The translations under genes were made by a program, and so were the position numbers. Of a stretch of 64,000 nt of DNA, positions 18,895-29,526 are shown piece by piece. The DNA lies in the NCBI GenBank assembly GCA_019245755.1, contig JAFARC010000045.1, positions 1 through 64,000 on the forward strand. Reading direction: 5' to 3'. The stretch comes from Mycobacteriaceae bacterium (GTDB lineage: Bacteria > Actinomycetota > Actinomycetes > Mycobacteriales > Mycobacteriaceae). Numbering within the stretch: position 1 is the stretch's first letter; every line of letters begins with the position of its first letter. The notes under the pieces are model-generated. The model made no database searches and had not been told where the DNA came from. It was given only the letters and a program-made list of their open reading frames with translations.

Positions 18895-19359
18895 ATGGCG
18901 CGCCCAACCGCATCCTGGCTGTCCGGCCCGCAAGGGGACCAATCCGGCCCGAAATCAGGCTACCCCGGCGAGCGGCTGGGTTTGCCACGAAGCGGCCCTG
19001 GGTCGCTGGTCGGGTTCGGCAGGCGGATCGGCGCGTTGGTGGTGGACTGGCTGATCGGGTACGGGCTGGCCGGTCTCGGGGTGGTGTTCGGGGTATACAG
19101 CCCGGCGGTGCTGGCGACGGCCGTGCTCGCGGTGTGGCTGGTGCTGGGCGTTGTCGCGGTTCGGCTGTTCGGCTTCACTCCGGGCCAGTTCGTGTTCGGG
19201 CTGATGGTCGCGTCGGTCACCGGCCGGCGCCACGTTGGGCTGGGCCGTGCGCTGGCCCGTGGACTGCTCATCGCGCTGGTGGTGCCGCCGTTGTTCACCG
19301 ACTCCGACGGCCGCGGGCTGCAGGACCTGCTCACCGGCACCGCTGTGGTGCGGCGCTGA
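18895..19359 (+). CDS. RDD family membrane protein
   Basis: A 154-aa protein, counterpart of Rv2219A. A Pro/Gly-rich cytoplasmic head is followed by the RDD signature FGRRIGALVVDWLIGYGL (Arg-Asp-type motif, here GRRIGALVVD), and two more hydrophobic segments, ending DSDGRGLQDLLTGTAVVRR. RDD proteins are small, usually with three membrane helices, and poorly characterised; a few act as Na+/H+ antiporters. It is transcribed divergently from glnA1 and converges on the DUF4191 gene with no gap. Confidence 0.9.
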   Translation: MARPTASWLSGPQGDQSGPKSGYPGERLGLPRSGPGSLVGFGRRIGALVVDWLIGYGLAGLGVVFGVYSPAVLATAVLAVWLVLGVVAVRLFGFTPGQFVFGLMVASVTGRRHVGLGRALARGLLIALVVPPLFTDSDGRGLQDLLTGTAVVRR

Positions 19360-20112
19360 CTACCTTCGGCGAACCGTGCGCTGCACCCCGCGCATCTTTG
19401 CGGCGGTCGGCAGCGGCCCCTTCGGCATGGCAGCCATGCCGGTCCGCGAGCCCAGCGCGGCCAGGCGTGACTCCAGCGAATCCATCTGCTTTACGGTGAT
19501 GTTCGCGGGCAACCGGGTCAGGTGGCGCTCCAGCTTGGCCAGCGGCACCTCGCCCTCACCGCTTCCGACGATCACGTCGTAGATCGGCACATCGCCGACC
19601 AGCCGCGCGGTGCGCTTCTTCTCCTGCGCCAGCAACGGCTTCACCCGTGTGGGCGAGCCTTCCGCAACGAAGATGACCCCGGGCCGTCCGATCACCCGGT
19701 GAACCGCGTCGAAGTGGCCAGTGGCAGCCACTCCGGGGGTGACTCGCCACTTGCCGCGCAGATTATCCAGCGCCCACGCGGCGGCACCCGCCTGTCCGTC
19801 GGCTTTGCTGTAAACGGATCGCTGCGCGCGGCGGCCGAAGATGATGAACGCCACCAGCGCACCCAGCACGACACCCAGTGGGATCAGCATTACCAGCGTG
19901 AGGCCGTGAACGAACAGCCCGGCAACCACCGCGGCCGCCACGATCAGCACGAACGCGCCGATCATCAACGGCAGCAGCCACCTATCCTCCCGGCGCTGCA
20001 TTTGAAACGCCTGCCACAGCTGGCCGCGGCGCTGCTTGGACGCGGCCTTGCGCGCCGCCTTCGCCTCGGCCTTGGCGGTCTTGATCGCGTCGGGATTGCT
20101 GGATTTCGGCAT
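19360..20112 (-). CDS. DUF4191 conserved membrane protein (Rv2219 type)
   Basis: 250 aa, the same length as Rv2219. A basic Ala/Lys-rich head (AIKTAKAEAKAARKAASKQR) leads into two adjacent membrane helices (LPLMIGAFVLIVAAAVVAGL and TLVMLIPLGVVLGALVAFII). A soluble domain of about 140 residues follows (VIGRPGVIFVAEGSPTRVKP; GEVPLAKLERHLTRLP). Start MPKSSNPDAI was chosen because it is the conserved N-terminus; longer frames run into lipA. Function unknown. It lies 23 bp downstream of lipA on the same strand and may be its last co-transcribed gene. Confidence 0.9.
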   Translation of the reverse strand: MPKSSNPDAIKTAKAEAKAARKAASKQRRGQLWQAFQMQRREDRWLLPLMIGAFVLIVAAAVVAGLFVHGLTLVMLIPLGVVLGALVAFIIFGRRAQRSVYSKADGQAGAAAWALDNLRGKWRVTPGVAATGHFDAVHRVIGRPGVIFVAEGSPTRVKPLLAQEKKRTARLVGDVPIYDVIVGSGEGEVPLAKLERHLTRLPANITVKQMDSLESRLAALGSRTGMAAMPKGPLPTAAKMRGVQRTVRRR

Positions 20113-20135
20113 GCCAAAAGGATACGGCGGCCGGC

Positions 20136-21071
20136 TCAGCCGCGGGTCGGGGCGCGGCCCGCGATCGCCTGCGCGTAGAGCCTGCCCGCCCGGTACGACG
20201 AGCGCACCAGCGGGCCCGCGAGCACGCCGGCGAAACCGAGCCCGCTCGCGAATCGGGAGTGCTCGACGAACTCCTCGGGACGCACCCAGCGCACCACCGG
20301 ATGGTGCCGCGCCGACGGGCGCAGGTACTGGGTGATCGTGACGATGTCGCAGCCGGCGCGGCGCAGGTCCGTCAGCACCTGCCGCACCTCGTCGGGGGTT
20401 TCGCCCATCCCGAGAATCAGGTTGCTCTTGGTGACCAGGCCGAAGCCGCGCGCGGCGGTCAGCACGTCGAGGCTGCGCTGATAGCGAAAGGCCGGCCGAA
20501 TGCGCCGGAAGATCCGCGGCACCGTTTCGACGTTGTGCGCCAACACCTCCGGGCCTGACTCGAAGACCTGTCGCAACAGGTCGGGGTCGCCGTTGAAGTC
20601 GGGGATCAGCAGCTCGACCCCGGCGGACGGGTTGAGGTGCTTGATCTGGCGCACGGTTTCGGCGTAGAGCCACGCCCCGCCGTCGGCCAGGTCGTCGCGG
20701 GCCACCCCGGTGACCGTCGAATACCGCAGGCCCATCGCCTGCACGCTTTCGGCCACCCGGCGGGGTTCGTCGCGGTCCAGCTCGGCGGGCCGGCCGGTGT
20801 CGATCTGGCAGAAGTCACAGCGCCGGGTGCACTGCTCACCGCCGATCAAAAACGTGGCCTCGCGGTCCTCCCAGCATTCGAAGATGTTCGGACAGCCGGC
20901 CTCCTCGCACACCGTATGCAGGCCTTCTCGGCGGACCAGGCTCTTGAGCTCGGTGTACGCCGGGCCCATCCGGGCCCGCGTCTTGATCCACGGCGGTTTG
21001 CGCTCGATCGGCGTCTGCGCGTTGCGCACCTCCAGGCGCAACAGTTTTCGGCCGTCGGGAACCACGCTCAC
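20136..21071 (-). CDS. lipA: Lipoyl synthase
   Basis: Radical-SAM enzyme that inserts two sulfurs into octanoylated lipoyl domains. 311 aa, standard. The auxiliary cluster motif is [12 protein letters not shown] and the radical-SAM cluster motif is CTRRCDFCQ; a C-terminal RSSYRAG serine motif is also present. The GTG start at 21071 overlaps the lipB stop by four bases (GTGA), which indicates coupled translation. Its product modifies DlaT, encoded nearby, and the glycine cleavage H protein that works with GcvT. Confidence 0.98.
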   Translation of the reverse strand: MSVVPDGRKLLRLEVRNAQTPIERKPPWIKTRARMGPAYTELKSLVRREGLHTVCEEAGCPNIFECWEDREATFLIGGEQCTRRCDFCQIDTGRPAELDRDEPRRVAESVQAMGLRYSTVTGVARDDLADGGAWLYAETVRQIKHLNPSAGVELLIPDFNGDPDLLRQVFESGPEVLAHNVETVPRIFRRIRPAFRYQRSLDVLTAARGFGLVTKSNLILGMGETPDEVRQVLTDLRRAGCDIVTITQYLRPSARHHPVVRWVRPEEFVEHSRFASGLGFAGVLAGPLVRSSYRAGRLYAQAIAGRAPTRG

Positions 21072-21739
21072 ATCATCGATGCTAATGCGCGCCTGCCGTC
21101 CAGCACGTCGCACACCGCCTCGGCGACCCACCCACGCACCTCGTCCACGGTGACGCGCCGGCCCAGCTCGGCGGTCAGCGACGTGACGCCGGCGTCGCTG
21201 ATGCCGCACGGCACGATCGCACCGAACGCGCCAAGGTCGCAGTCGCAGTTCAGCGCGAAACCGTGCAGTGTGGTGGCGCGCTGCACGCGGACGCCGACGG
21301 CGGCGACCTTGCGTTCGGGCCGCGCGCCCTCGGCGGGCAGCCACACCCCGGAGCGACCCGCCACCCGCCCGGCCGCCAACCCGAGCTCGGCGCAGGCAAC
21401 CATCAGCGACTCCTCCAGCCGCCGAATATAATTCACCACATCGATCGGCTCGGCCAGCCCGATGATCGGGTAGCCGACCAGCTGGCCGGGCCCGTGCCAG
21501 GTGATCTTGCCGCCGCGGTCGGTGTCCACCACCGGGGTGCCGTCGACCGGCCGCTCGTGCGGCAGTGTGCGGCGCCCGGCGGTGTAGACGGACGGGTGCT
21601 GAAGCAACAACAACGTGTCCGCGGCGCCGGCCACCCGGGCGTCGACCAGGCTGCGTTGCAGATCCCAGGCCCGCCGGTAGTCGACGCTGGCCAGGTGCCG
21701 CACCTCGATCGCAGTGGTGGCCGAACGGACGGAGCGCAT
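21068..21739 (-). CDS. lipB: Octanoyl-ACP:protein octanoyltransferase
   Basis: Transfers octanoate from acyl carrier protein to the lipoyl lysine, the step before LipA. 223 aa. Family blocks present: [43 protein letters not shown] with the catalytic Lys, and [11 protein letters not shown] with the catalytic Cys. Upstream gene (TIGR01777 type) is on the same strand 30 bp away. Confidence 0.97.
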   Translation of the reverse strand: MRSVRSATTAIEVRHLASVDYRRAWDLQRSLVDARVAGAADTLLLLQHPSVYTAGRRTLPHERPVDGTPVVDTDRGGKITWHGPGQLVGYPIIGLAEPIDVVNYIRRLEESLMVACAELGLAAGRVAGRSGVWLPAEGARPERKVAAVGVRVQRATTLHGFALNCDCDLGAFGAIVPCGISDAGVTSLTAELGRRVTVDEVRGWVAEAVCDVLDGRRALASMM

Positions 21740-21769
21740 GGTCTCGACGTTACTAGTGCCTGGACCTCA

Positions 21770-22675
21770 CTAGTGCTTGTCGGCTGCCGTCGCGTACGAC
21801 AGCGCCTCGCCGATGGTGTTGTGGTGGAACTGGAAACCGGCCCGCTCCAGCGCGGCCGGAATGGCCCGCTGCCCGGCCAGCAGGCCTTCCTCGGCGAATT
21901 CGCCGAGCACGGCGCGCGCGGCCAAACCGGGCACGAACACCGGCGTCGGCCGATTGACGGCGCGGCCGAACGCGGTGGTGAATTCCGCGTTGGTCACCGG
22001 CGCCGGGCCGGTAAGGTTCACCGGCCCGGACAACTCGCTCGACATCGCGAACAGCAGCGCCCTAACCTCGTCCTCGAGGCTGATCCACGGCATGTACTGG
22101 CGGCCGTTACCGAGCCGCGCGCCCAGCCCCAGCGAGAACAGCGGCCGAAGCCGGCCCAGCACACCGCCCGACGGGGACAGCACCAACCCGGTGCGGACCA
22201 GCACCACCCGGGTGCCCGCCTGCTGCGCCGGTCGCGTCGCGGCCTCCCAGTCCTGGCACAGCTGCGCGAGAAATCCCGTTCCCGCGGGTGCGGTTTCGTC
22301 GACAACGCGACTTCTGGTGTCGCCGTAATAGCCGACCGCGCTGGCGTTGACCAGCACCGCGACGCCGGTCTCGGCGACCGCGGACGAGAGCACCTCGGTT
22401 GGGGTGATCCGGCTGTCACGCAGCAACTGCTTGAAGGATCCCGACCAGCGCTTGCCGCCGATGTTGGCCCCACACAGATTGACCACGGCGTCCACACCGC
22501 GCAGGGCGTCGCGGTCGAACTCGCCGGTTTCGGGGTTCCAGTGCACCTCGTCGGCGTTAGACGGCGCGCGCCGCACGATCCGCAACACCCGATTGTCGGA
22601 GGCGCGCAGCGCCGACACCAGCGCCGACCCGATCAGGCCGGACGACCCCGCGATCGCGATCAATGCGTCGGGCAC
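21770..22675 (-). CDS. NAD(P)-dependent epimerase-like protein (TIGR01777/SulA-like)
   Basis: A 301-aa extended short-chain dehydrogenase/reductase corresponding to Rv2216. It has a Rossmann start [17 protein letters not shown], a [11 protein letters not shown] stretch, the family block [16 protein letters not shown], and the motif [11 protein letters not shown] where Ser/Tyr catalysis would lie. The C-terminal DUF1731-like part reads [20 protein letters not shown] and [19 protein letters not shown]. Substrate unknown; the family is often near lipoate or cell-division genes. Only four bases separate it from dlaT, so they are co-transcribed. Confidence 0.93.
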   Translation of the reverse strand: MPDALIAIAGSSGLIGSALVSALRASDNRVLRIVRRAPSNADEVHWNPETGEFDRDALRGVDAVVNLCGANIGGKRWSGSFKQLLRDSRITPTEVLSSAVAETGVAVLVNASAVGYYGDTRSRVVDETAPAGTGFLAQLCQDWEAATRPAQQAGTRVVLVRTGLVLSPSGGVLGRLRPLFSLGLGARLGNGRQYMPWISLEDEVRALLFAMSSELSGPVNLTGPAPVTNAEFTTAFGRAVNRPTPVFVPGLAARAVLGEFAEEGLLAGQRAIPAALERAGFQFHHNTIGEALSYATAADKH

Positions 22676-22679
22676 GGCG

Positions 22680-24491
22680 TCAGAGCCCCAGGTCGGCCTC
22701 GAAAGCCCCCTCTTCCAGCCGCCGCTTGATCGTGGTCAGGAACCGGCCGGCGTCGGCGCCGTCGATCAGCCGATGATCGTAGGTCAGCGGCAGGTAGCTG
22801 ACCGACCGGACGCCGATCGACTCGTTGCCCAGCTCGTCGACGATCACCCGCGGCCGCTTGATGATTGCGCCGGTGCCCAGCATCGCGGCCTGCGGCGGCA
22901 CCAGGATCGGGGTGTCGAACAGTGCGCCCTGGCTGCCGATGTTGGTGATCGTGAAGGTGCCCCCGGACAGCTCGTCGGGTTTGAGGTCACCGGAACGGGC
23001 CCGCGCAGCGATGTCGGCGATCGCGCGGGCGAGCCCGGCCAGCGACAGGTCACCGGCGTTGTGGATGACCGGGGAGAGCAGGCCCTGCTCGGTGTCGACC
23101 GCAATGCCGAGGTGCTCGGCGTCGTAGTAGGTGATCTCCTTGGTTTCCTCGTTGTAGCTGGCATTGATGTTCGGGTGGGTCTTCAACGCGTCGATTACGG
23201 CACGGGCGACAAACGGAAGGAACGTCAGCTTGACGCCCTCCCGCTCGGCGAATTCGTTCTTCGCGCGCGCCCGCAGCGCCACGATCCGGGTCATGTCGAC
23301 CTCGTGGGTCTGCGTGAGCTGCGCTGTGGCCTGCAGCGATTCGCGGGTCTTCTTCGCGGTGATCTGGCGGATACGGCTGGCTTTCTGGGTGGTGCCGCGC
23401 AGGTGCGCCAGCGGCGGAGCCGGCGTTTGCGCGGCCGCTGCCGCGGGGGCCGCCGAAGCGGCCGGTGCCTTGCCGGCCGGTTCCGGCTCGGCGGGGGCCT
23501 TGGCCTTCTCGGCCGCGGCCAGCACGTCCTGCTTGCGGATCCGGCCGCCGACACCGGTGCCTTTCACGGTCGCCAGGTCGACGCTGTTCTCCGCGGCCAG
23601 CTTGCGCACCAGCGGGGTCACGTACGGACTGCCCTCCCCGTCGGTGGTGGCGGCGGGTTCGGGCTGGGGAGCCGGTTTCGGTTGCGGCCGTGGTTCGGCC
23701 TTGGGCTCCGGCTTCGGTTCGGGCTCGCGGCTGGGTTCGGGTTCCGGCTCGGCTGCGGGTTCGGGCCGGGGGGCGGTTTCTGTCCGTTGTTCCGGTTCTT
23801 CCGGTTGTTCAGGTCGCTCCGGTTGTTTCGGGGCCTCCTGGGCGCCGGGCTCGCCGACCTTGGCCAGCTCACCGCCCACCGCGACGGTGTCGTCTTCCTC
23901 GGCCGTGATGCTCAGCAGCGTGCCCGCCACCGGAGACGGGATCTCGGTGTCGACCTTGTCGGTGGAGACCTCCAACAGGGGCTCGTCGACCTCGACGGTA
24001 TCGCCGACCTTCTTCAGCCACCGCGTGACCGTGCCTTCGGTGACCGATTCCCCAAGCTCGGGCATCAGCACCGGGGTGGACTTGTCGCCCGAGGACTCGG
24101 CGGCCGGCTGCGCCTGGCGTTGCGGCTGAGGCTCCGGTTCGGGCTCGGCGGCCTGTTCGGCCGGCCTCTGCTCCTCGGCCGGCCTCTCCTCGTGGGCCGG
24201 CTGCTGCTGCTCGGAAGGCGCGGTTTGGCCCGCGGGGGACTCGGCCGCCTCGCCCTCGTCGCCGATGACGGCCAGCTCGCCGCCGACCTCCACGGTGTCG
24301 TCCTCCTGGGCGACGATCTTTTGCAGCACACCGGAGGTGGGGGACGGGATCTCGGTGTCGACCTTGTCGGTGGACACCTCAAGCAACGGCTCGTCCTGTT
24401 CGACGGTGTCGCCTTCCTGCTTGAGCCAACGGGTCACGGTCCCCTCGGTCACGCTCTCACCGAGTGCGGGCATCTGCACGGAGAAGGCCAT
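22680..24491 (-). CDS. dlaT: Dihydrolipoamide acyltransferase E2 (DlaT)
   Basis: Core E2 of mycobacterial pyruvate dehydrogenase and of the peroxynitrite reductase/peroxidase system with AhpC, AhpD and Lpd. 603 aa, about 50 longer than in M. tuberculosis. Two lipoyl domains (Lys in [16 protein letters not shown], near residues 43 and 162) are joined by Glu/Pro/Gln-rich linkers that account for the extra length. The E3/E1-binding domain ([15 protein letters not shown]) and the catalytic domain with [14 protein letters not shown] (His) follow. Located beside lipB-lipA that make its cofactor. Confidence 0.96.
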   Translation of the reverse strand: MAFSVQMPALGESVTEGTVTRWLKQEGDTVEQDEPLLEVSTDKVDTEIPSPTSGVLQKIVAQEDDTVEVGGELAVIGDEGEAAESPAGQTAPSEQQQPAHEERPAEEQRPAEQAAEPEPEPQPQRQAQPAAESSGDKSTPVLMPELGESVTEGTVTRWLKKVGDTVEVDEPLLEVSTDKVDTEIPSPVAGTLLSITAEEDDTVAVGGELAKVGEPGAQEAPKQPERPEQPEEPEQRTETAPRPEPAAEPEPEPSREPEPKPEPKAEPRPQPKPAPQPEPAATTDGEGSPYVTPLVRKLAAENSVDLATVKGTGVGGRIRKQDVLAAAEKAKAPAEPEPAGKAPAASAAPAAAAAQTPAPPLAHLRGTTQKASRIRQITAKKTRESLQATAQLTQTHEVDMTRIVALRARAKNEFAEREGVKLTFLPFVARAVIDALKTHPNINASYNEETKEITYYDAEHLGIAVDTEQGLLSPVIHNAGDLSLAGLARAIADIAARARSGDLKPDELSGGTFTITNIGSQGALFDTPILVPPQAAMLGTGAIIKRPRVIVDELGNESIGVRSVSYLPLTYDHRLIDGADAGRFLTTIKRRLEEGAFEADLGL

Positions 24492-24642
24492 GTCTGTTGA
24501 CTCCTCGAACGTCAGTCGTACGGGTCGACCTCTGGCTTACCACAGGGCGGTGTCGGCGGTGCGCCAGCCACGTGGAATGCACATTCATCGTGGCACTATC
24601 GATGACGAGGGTAATTGAGGACAGACCGAGGAGACGGCTTCG

Positions 24643-24981
24643 TTGGGATGGTTGGACAGACTTCGGGAGGCGCGCCAGCGCGGCCCCGCCGCGGGTCCGG
24701 CGGCCGACCAGCGCTACCTACGCGACTGGGCGGCGGCGCACACCGGTGTGGAGGCCTACGTCGAACCGCAGACAAACTTCTCCGAGCTGACCGTGGTGCT
24801 CGTAGCCAATGACGGCGAGTGGACCCGGCGCCGCGTGGGCGGTCCATCCGGGGCGCGCCGGCTGGGCGAGCAGCTGGGCATCCCGGTCTACGACGTGCAA
24901 CGCGTCGGCTACCCGCAACGGATGCGTGACTACGACGCCCGCCGCCGCGTGCAACGCCGCCGGTTGCTCGAAGAGGGCTGA
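24643..24981 (+). CDS. Conserved small basic protein, 112 aa
   Basis: TTG start with GAGGAG nine bases upstream. Sequence shows good codon bias, a compact alpha/beta pattern (FSELTVVLVANDGEWTRRRV, then RRLGEQLGIPVYDVQRVGYP) and an Arg-rich C-terminus (DYDARRRVQRRRLLEEG). I know no assigned function. It sits between dlaT (divergent) and ephD (same strand, 47 bp away). It is easily missed because of the TTG start. Confidence 0.7.
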   Translation: MGWLDRLREARQRGPAAGPAADQRYLRDWAAAHTGVEAYVEPQTNFSELTVVLVANDGEWTRRRVGGPSGARRLGEQLGIPVYDVQRVGYPQRMRDYDARRRVQRRRLLEEG

Positions 24982-25028
24982 CACCTGCGCGGTCGGGCGG
25001 CCAGCCGGAGCACCTACCATGCCCAGCT

Positions 25029-26810
25029 ATGACAGTGCCCGCAGTGCAGACCAGTCCGCGATACGTCACCAGCAGCGGCGATGTTCGCATCGCCGGGTAT
25101 GAGCACGGCAATCCCGGCGGCCCGACGGTGGTGCTCGTGCACGGCTGGCCCGACTCGCACGTGCTGTGGAACAACGTCGTGCCGCTGCTCTCGGACCGCT
25201 TCCGGGTCATCACGTACGACAACCGTGGCGCCGGCGAGTCGTCCAAGCCCGGGGACTACCGGGCATACGCCATGGCGCACTTCGCCGAGGACTTCGCGAC
25301 GGTCATCGACACACTCAGCCCCGGCCAGCCGGTGCACGTGCTGGCCCACGACTGGGGCGCGGTCGGGGTGTGGGAGTACCTGAAACGCCCGGCCGCCGGC
25401 GAGCGGCTCCTGTCCTTCACCTCGGTGTCGATTCCGAGCGCCGACCATCTCACGGCGTACATTTTCGACAACCTCAAACGGCCGTACCGTCCGGTCACGT
25501 TCCTGCGAGCGGTGCGTCAGGTACTCAAGCTGGCCTACATGATCGCGTTCTCGGTACCCGTGCTGGCGCCCGCGATCATGGGGGCCGCGCTCAAGCGCGG
25601 CCGGGCGCGCCGAATCCTGGCTTTGGCCGAAGGCATTCCGCAGGAGGACATCCACCACGCGAAATCCGTGAACCGCGACGCCGCCAACAGCCTGAAAATC
25701 TACCGCGCCAACTTCTTTCACTCGGTGTCGCACGCCAGCCGCGACCACTACGTCGACGTTCCGGTGCAAATCATCGGGCACACCAACGATCCGGCGATCA
25801 CGCTGGCCGCCTTGGATGACGAGTCCCGCTGGGTGGCGCGGCTGTGGCGCCGTGACATCAGGTCCGGCCACTGGTCGCCGTTCTCACGGCCGCAGGTGCT
25901 GGCACGTGCGGTGGGCGAGATGGTCGACGTGGTGGAGGGCAGGCCGCCGAGCCGGGCGATGCGCCGCGCCCAGGTCGGCCGCAAGCGTGAACCGTTCGGC
26001 GACACGCTGGTCTCCGTCACCGGCGCCGGCAGCGGGATCGGGCGCGCCACCGCGCTGGAGTTCGCCCGGCTGGGCGCCGAGGTCGTGGTCAGCGACATCG
26101 ACGAAACCACCGTCCGAAACACCGCAGCCGAGATCGCCGCGCACGGCGGTGTCGCGCACGCCTACACCCTCGACGTGTCCGACGCCGATGCGGTCGAGGC
26201 GTTTGCCGGCGAGGTCTGCGAACAGCACGGTGTACCCGACATCGTGGTGAACAACGCCGGCATCGGGCAGGCGGGCCGGTTCGCCGACACGCCCGCCGAC
26301 CAGTGGGACCGGGTTCTGGAGGTCAACCTCGGCGGGGTGGTCAACGGTTGCCGCGCTTTTGCACCGCGGCTGGTCGACCGCGGCACCGGCGGTCACATCG
26401 TCAACCTGGCGTCCTCGGCGGCGTACACGCCGTTGCAGTCACTGAACGCCTACTGCACCAGCAAGGCGGCGGTGTACATGTTCTCCGACTGCCTGCGGGC
26501 CGAATTGAGTTCGTCCGGAATAGAGTTGACAACGGTGTGCCCTGGCCTCATCGACACCAACATCGTGCGGACCGCCCGCTTCGACGCGCCACCGGGTAAG
26601 GGCCATCTGGTCGACGAGCGCCGCAAACAGTTGGAGAAGATGTTCGCCACCCGCCGATACGGCCCGGAAAAGGTCGCGAAGGCGATCGTGTCGGCGGTGC
26701 GGAAGAACAAGCCGATCCGCCCGGTGACCCCGGAGGCATACCTGTTGTACGGCACCGCACGGGTGCTCCCGCAGGCGCTGCGCAGCGCCGCACGCGGACA
26801 CGTGATGTAG
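25029..26810 (+). CDS. ephD: Fused alpha/beta hydrolase (epoxide hydrolase-like) and short-chain dehydrogenase
   Basis: 593 aa, as in Rv2214c. Residues 1-300 are an alpha/beta hydrolase: VLVHGWPDSHVLWNNV with the oxyanion HGWPDS, and VLAHDWGAVGVWEY with the nucleophilic Asp. Residues 320-593 are a classical SDR: VTGAGSGIGRATALEF for NAD(P), NNAGIG, and NAYCTSKAAVYMF for the Tyr-x3-Lys pair. EphD has been linked in M. tuberculosis to mycolic acid metabolism. The two activities presumably process an epoxide or oxidised lipid in succession. It abuts the convergent pepB stop. Confidence 0.96.
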   Translation: MTVPAVQTSPRYVTSSGDVRIAGYEHGNPGGPTVVLVHGWPDSHVLWNNVVPLLSDRFRVITYDNRGAGESSKPGDYRAYAMAHFAEDFATVIDTLSPGQPVHVLAHDWGAVGVWEYLKRPAAGERLLSFTSVSIPSADHLTAYIFDNLKRPYRPVTFLRAVRQVLKLAYMIAFSVPVLAPAIMGAALKRGRARRILALAEGIPQEDIHHAKSVNRDAANSLKIYRANFFHSVSHASRDHYVDVPVQIIGHTNDPAITLAALDDESRWVARLWRRDIRSGHWSPFSRPQVLARAVGEMVDVVEGRPPSRAMRRAQVGRKREPFGDTLVSVTGAGSGIGRATALEFARLGAEVVVSDIDETTVRNTAAEIAAHGGVAHAYTLDVSDADAVEAFAGEVCEQHGVPDIVVNNAGIGQAGRFADTPADQWDRVLEVNLGGVVNGCRAFAPRLVDRGTGGHIVNLASSAAYTPLQSLNAYCTSKAAVYMFSDCLRAELSSSGIELTTVCPGLIDTNIVRTARFDAPPGKGHLVDERRKQLEKMFATRRYGPEKVAKAIVSAVRKNKPIRPVTPEAYLLYGTARVLPQALRSAARGHVM

Positions 26811-26811
26811 C

Positions 26812-28356
26812 TCAGCCGTGCTGCGCGATGTCTTCGAGCACCGCGAACATCGTGCGGGTCGGCACCCCGGTGCCGCCCTTGCCGGTGTAGCCCCACGGAC
26901 CGCCGGTGTTGTACGCGGGGCCCGCCACGTCGATGTGCGCCCACTGCACGCCGTCGGGCACGAACTCGCGCAAAAACGTTCCGGCGACCAGCATTCCGGC
27001 ATACCGTGAGCCGCTGACGTTGGCCAGGTCGGCGACCGTGGATTTGAGGTCGTCCTTCAGCTCTTCGGGAAGCGGCATCGGCCAGGCGTTTTCGCCGACG
27101 CCCTGCGAGATCGCGGCCACCCGGTCGCGAAACCCGTCGCTGCCCATCACCCCGGGGGTTCGCGCGCCGAGTGCGACGGTCTGCGCGCCGGTCAGCGTCG
27201 ATGTCTCGATGAGGTAGTCGGGGTTGTCCTGCGCCGCCCGCGCGATCGCATCGGCGAGGATCAGCCGGCCCTCGGCGTCGGTGTTGAGCACCTCCACCGT
27301 CGTGCCGCCGTATTGGGTGAGCACGTCGCCGGGCCGCTGCGCGGTGGCCGAGGGCATGTTCTCGGCCATCGGCACGGTCGCGACCACGTCGATCGGCAGC
27401 TGCTGGTCGGCCGCCAGCACGACGGTGGCGATGACCGCCGCGGCGCCGCCCATGTCAGAGGTCATGTGGTGCATGTTCTGGGCCGGCTTGATCGAGATTC
27501 CGCCGGTGTCGAACGTGATGCCCTTGCCGATCAGCGCGACCGTCTTGGCGGCGGCGGGCTTGCGGGCCAGCCGCGAACCCCGGTGGATGAGCCGGACCAG
27601 CCTGGGCGGCCGCGACGAGCCCTGCCCGACCCCGATCACCCCGCCGTATCCGCCACGGGCCAGCGCCTTCTCGTCGAGCACTTCGGTTTCCAACCCGGCT
27701 GCCTCACCCAAAGCCTTTGCGCGGTTGGCCAATTCGGCGGGAAACAAGTGACTCGGCGGCGTGTTGACCAGATCACGGGCGGTCGCCACCGCGCTCGCGA
27801 CCGCGGTGGCGCGCTGCGCTTGGGCCTTGGTGTGGGCCGTGGCGTCGGGCACCAGCACACTGATCTTGCGCAGACCCGGCTCTTTGGGAGCGGTCTTGTC
27901 GCTGCGGAACTCGGTGAACCGGTAGGCGCCCAGGATCAACCCTTCCACCGTGGCGGGCAGGTCCAGCACCGACAGCGTGGTCACGACCGACTCGGCTTTG
28001 TCCAGCGAGCGGGCGGCCACCCCGGCAGCGCGGCGGATCACATCAGGCGGCCACTCGTCACGCGGCTTGCCCAGGCCGACCGACAGCACGCTGGCCACCG
28101 GCAGCGACGACACGACCAGCCGGTTGACCTGTTCGGCGCCGCCGGTCGCGCCGAGCGCGCGCAGCGCGGCCTGGATCTCGGCAGCCGCTTCGCCGTCCAG
28201 GTACGGATCGGCGGCCGCCAGCGCCGGGCCGCCTTCGTCATTGCGCACCGGCACGATCAGCACCGCATCAGCGGCACCGCGCCGCGGCAGCGACGAGCTC
28301 ACCGAGACGGTGGGCGGTTGATAGCCACGCTTGAAGGGACTCACGAGCGTCCACAC
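26812..28356 (-). CDS. pepB: Leucyl aminopeptidase (M17)
   Basis: Di-metal cytosolic aminopeptidase releasing N-terminal residues. 514 aa, M17 hallmarks in order: [42 protein letters not shown] with the metal-binding Lys and Asp, [15 protein letters not shown], the signature [14 protein letters not shown], and [12 protein letters not shown]. Two in-frame GTG codons (28356 and 28344) can start translation; there is no ribosome site for either, so the start is unsure by four codons. Divergent from gcvT with only 52 bp between. In M. tuberculosis an adenylyl cyclase gene (Rv2212) lies in this spot; it is absent. Confidence 0.96.
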   Translation of the reverse strand: MWTLVSPFKRGYQPPTVSVSSSLPRRGAADAVLIVPVRNDEGGPALAAADPYLDGEAAAEIQAALRALGATGGAEQVNRLVVSSLPVASVLSVGLGKPRDEWPPDVIRRAAGVAARSLDKAESVVTTLSVLDLPATVEGLILGAYRFTEFRSDKTAPKEPGLRKISVLVPDATAHTKAQAQRATAVASAVATARDLVNTPPSHLFPAELANRAKALGEAAGLETEVLDEKALARGGYGGVIGVGQGSSRPPRLVRLIHRGSRLARKPAAAKTVALIGKGITFDTGGISIKPAQNMHHMTSDMGGAAAVIATVVLAADQQLPIDVVATVPMAENMPSATAQRPGDVLTQYGGTTVEVLNTDAEGRLILADAIARAAQDNPDYLIETSTLTGAQTVALGARTPGVMGSDGFRDRVAAISQGVGENAWPMPLPEELKDDLKSTVADLANVSGSRYAGMLVAGTFLREFVPDGVQWAHIDVAGPAYNTGGPWGYTGKGGTGVPTRTMFAVLEDIAQHG

Positions 28357-28408
28357 TAATCACCCGGTGTGATCACCCGCGCCCCAGCGCGGATTAGGGT
28401 GGAGGGCC

Positions 28409-29503
28409 GTGAGCGAAATCCAGCACGGCCCCCTCGAAGACCGGCACCGCACGCTGGGCGCCGCCTTCGCCGAGTTCGGCGGCTGGCTGATGCCGGTTTC
28501 CTACGCCGGCACGGTGACCGAGCACAACGCCACGCGCAACGCCGTCGGCCTGTTCGACGTCAGCCACCTCGGCAAGGCGGTGGTGCGCGGCCGCGGGGCG
28601 GCGGCGTTCGTCAACTCCGCGCTCACCAACGACCTACGCCGGATCGGACCAGGCAAGGCGCAGTACACGTTGTGCTGCACCGAAACCGGCGGCGTCGTCG
28701 ACGACCTGATCGCCTACTACGTGTCCGACGACGAAATGTTTCTGGTGCCCAATGCCGCAAACACCGCAGCTGTGGTCACCGCGCTGCGAGAGGCTGCACC
28801 ACAAGGGATCTCAGTGACGAACGAGCACCGCTCATACGCGGTGCTCGCCGTGCAGGGACCACGGTCAGCCGAGGTGCTGCGCAGGCTCGGCCTGCCGGCC
28901 GACATGGACTACATGGGCTACGTCGACGCGTCGTTCGGCGACGTCGGGGTGCGGGTTTGCCGCACCGGATACACCGGTGAGCACGGGTATGAGCTGCTAC
29001 CGGCCTGGGACAGCGCCGGTGGGCTGTTCGACGCGCTGGCCGACGCGGTGTCGGCCGCAGGCGGCGAGCCGGCCGGGCTGGGGGCGCGCGATACGCTTCG
29101 CACCGAAATGGGCTACCCGCTGCACGGGCACGAGCTGTCGCTGGACATCTCGCCGCTCCAGGCCCGCTGCGGCTGGGCGATCGGCTGGCGCAAGGACACG
29201 TTTTGGGGCCGCGAGGCGTTGCTGGCCGAGAAGGAGGCGGGCCCGCGGCGGCTGCTGCGCGGGTTGCGCGTGACGGGCCGCGGCGTGCTGCGCGCGGATT
29301 TGGCGGTGCTGCACGGTGACGCCGATGTCGGTGTCACGACGTCGGGAACCTTCTCTCCGACACTGAAAGTCGGCATCGCGCTGGCATTGATCGACACCGC
29401 CGTGGCTATCGAGAACGGTCAGCGCGTCACCGTGGATGTGCGGGGCCGGCCGGTGGAGTGCGAGGTGGTCAACCCGCCGTTCGTCGAAGCCAAAACCCGA
29501 TAG
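28409..29503 (+). CDS. gcvT: Aminomethyltransferase, glycine cleavage T protein
   Basis: Takes the aminomethyl group from lipoylated GcvH, passes one carbon to tetrahydrofolate and frees ammonia. 364 aa, GTG start. Motifs: [15 protein letters not shown] near the N-terminus, [17 protein letters not shown], the catalytic-region [11 protein letters not shown], and [19 protein letters not shown]. The C-terminal barrel reads [20 protein letters not shown]. ilvE follows on the same strand after 23 bp. No glycine riboswitch fits in the short upstream gap. Confidence 0.96.
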   Translation: MSEIQHGPLEDRHRTLGAAFAEFGGWLMPVSYAGTVTEHNATRNAVGLFDVSHLGKAVVRGRGAAAFVNSALTNDLRRIGPGKAQYTLCCTETGGVVDDLIAYYVSDDEMFLVPNAANTAAVVTALREAAPQGISVTNEHRSYAVLAVQGPRSAEVLRRLGLPADMDYMGYVDASFGDVGVRVCRTGYTGEHGYELLPAWDSAGGLFDALADAVSAAGGEPAGLGARDTLRTEMGYPLHGHELSLDISPLQARCGWAIGWRKDTFWGREALLAEKEAGPRRLLRGLRVTGRGVLRADLAVLHGDADVGVTTSGTFSPTLKVGIALALIDTAVAIENGQRVTVDVRGRPVECEVVNPPFVEAKTR

Positions 29504-29526
29504 CGGGCGGGGATACAATCGCTCGC

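Noticed and set aside
22347..24500. 717-codon frame antisense to dlaT and its neighbour
   Set aside because: Gly/Arg/Phe-rich mirror of the Glu/Pro linkers; not a protein.
28357..28408. Glycine riboswitch before gcvT
   Set aside because: Only 52 bases separate the divergent starts, too short for the aptamer.
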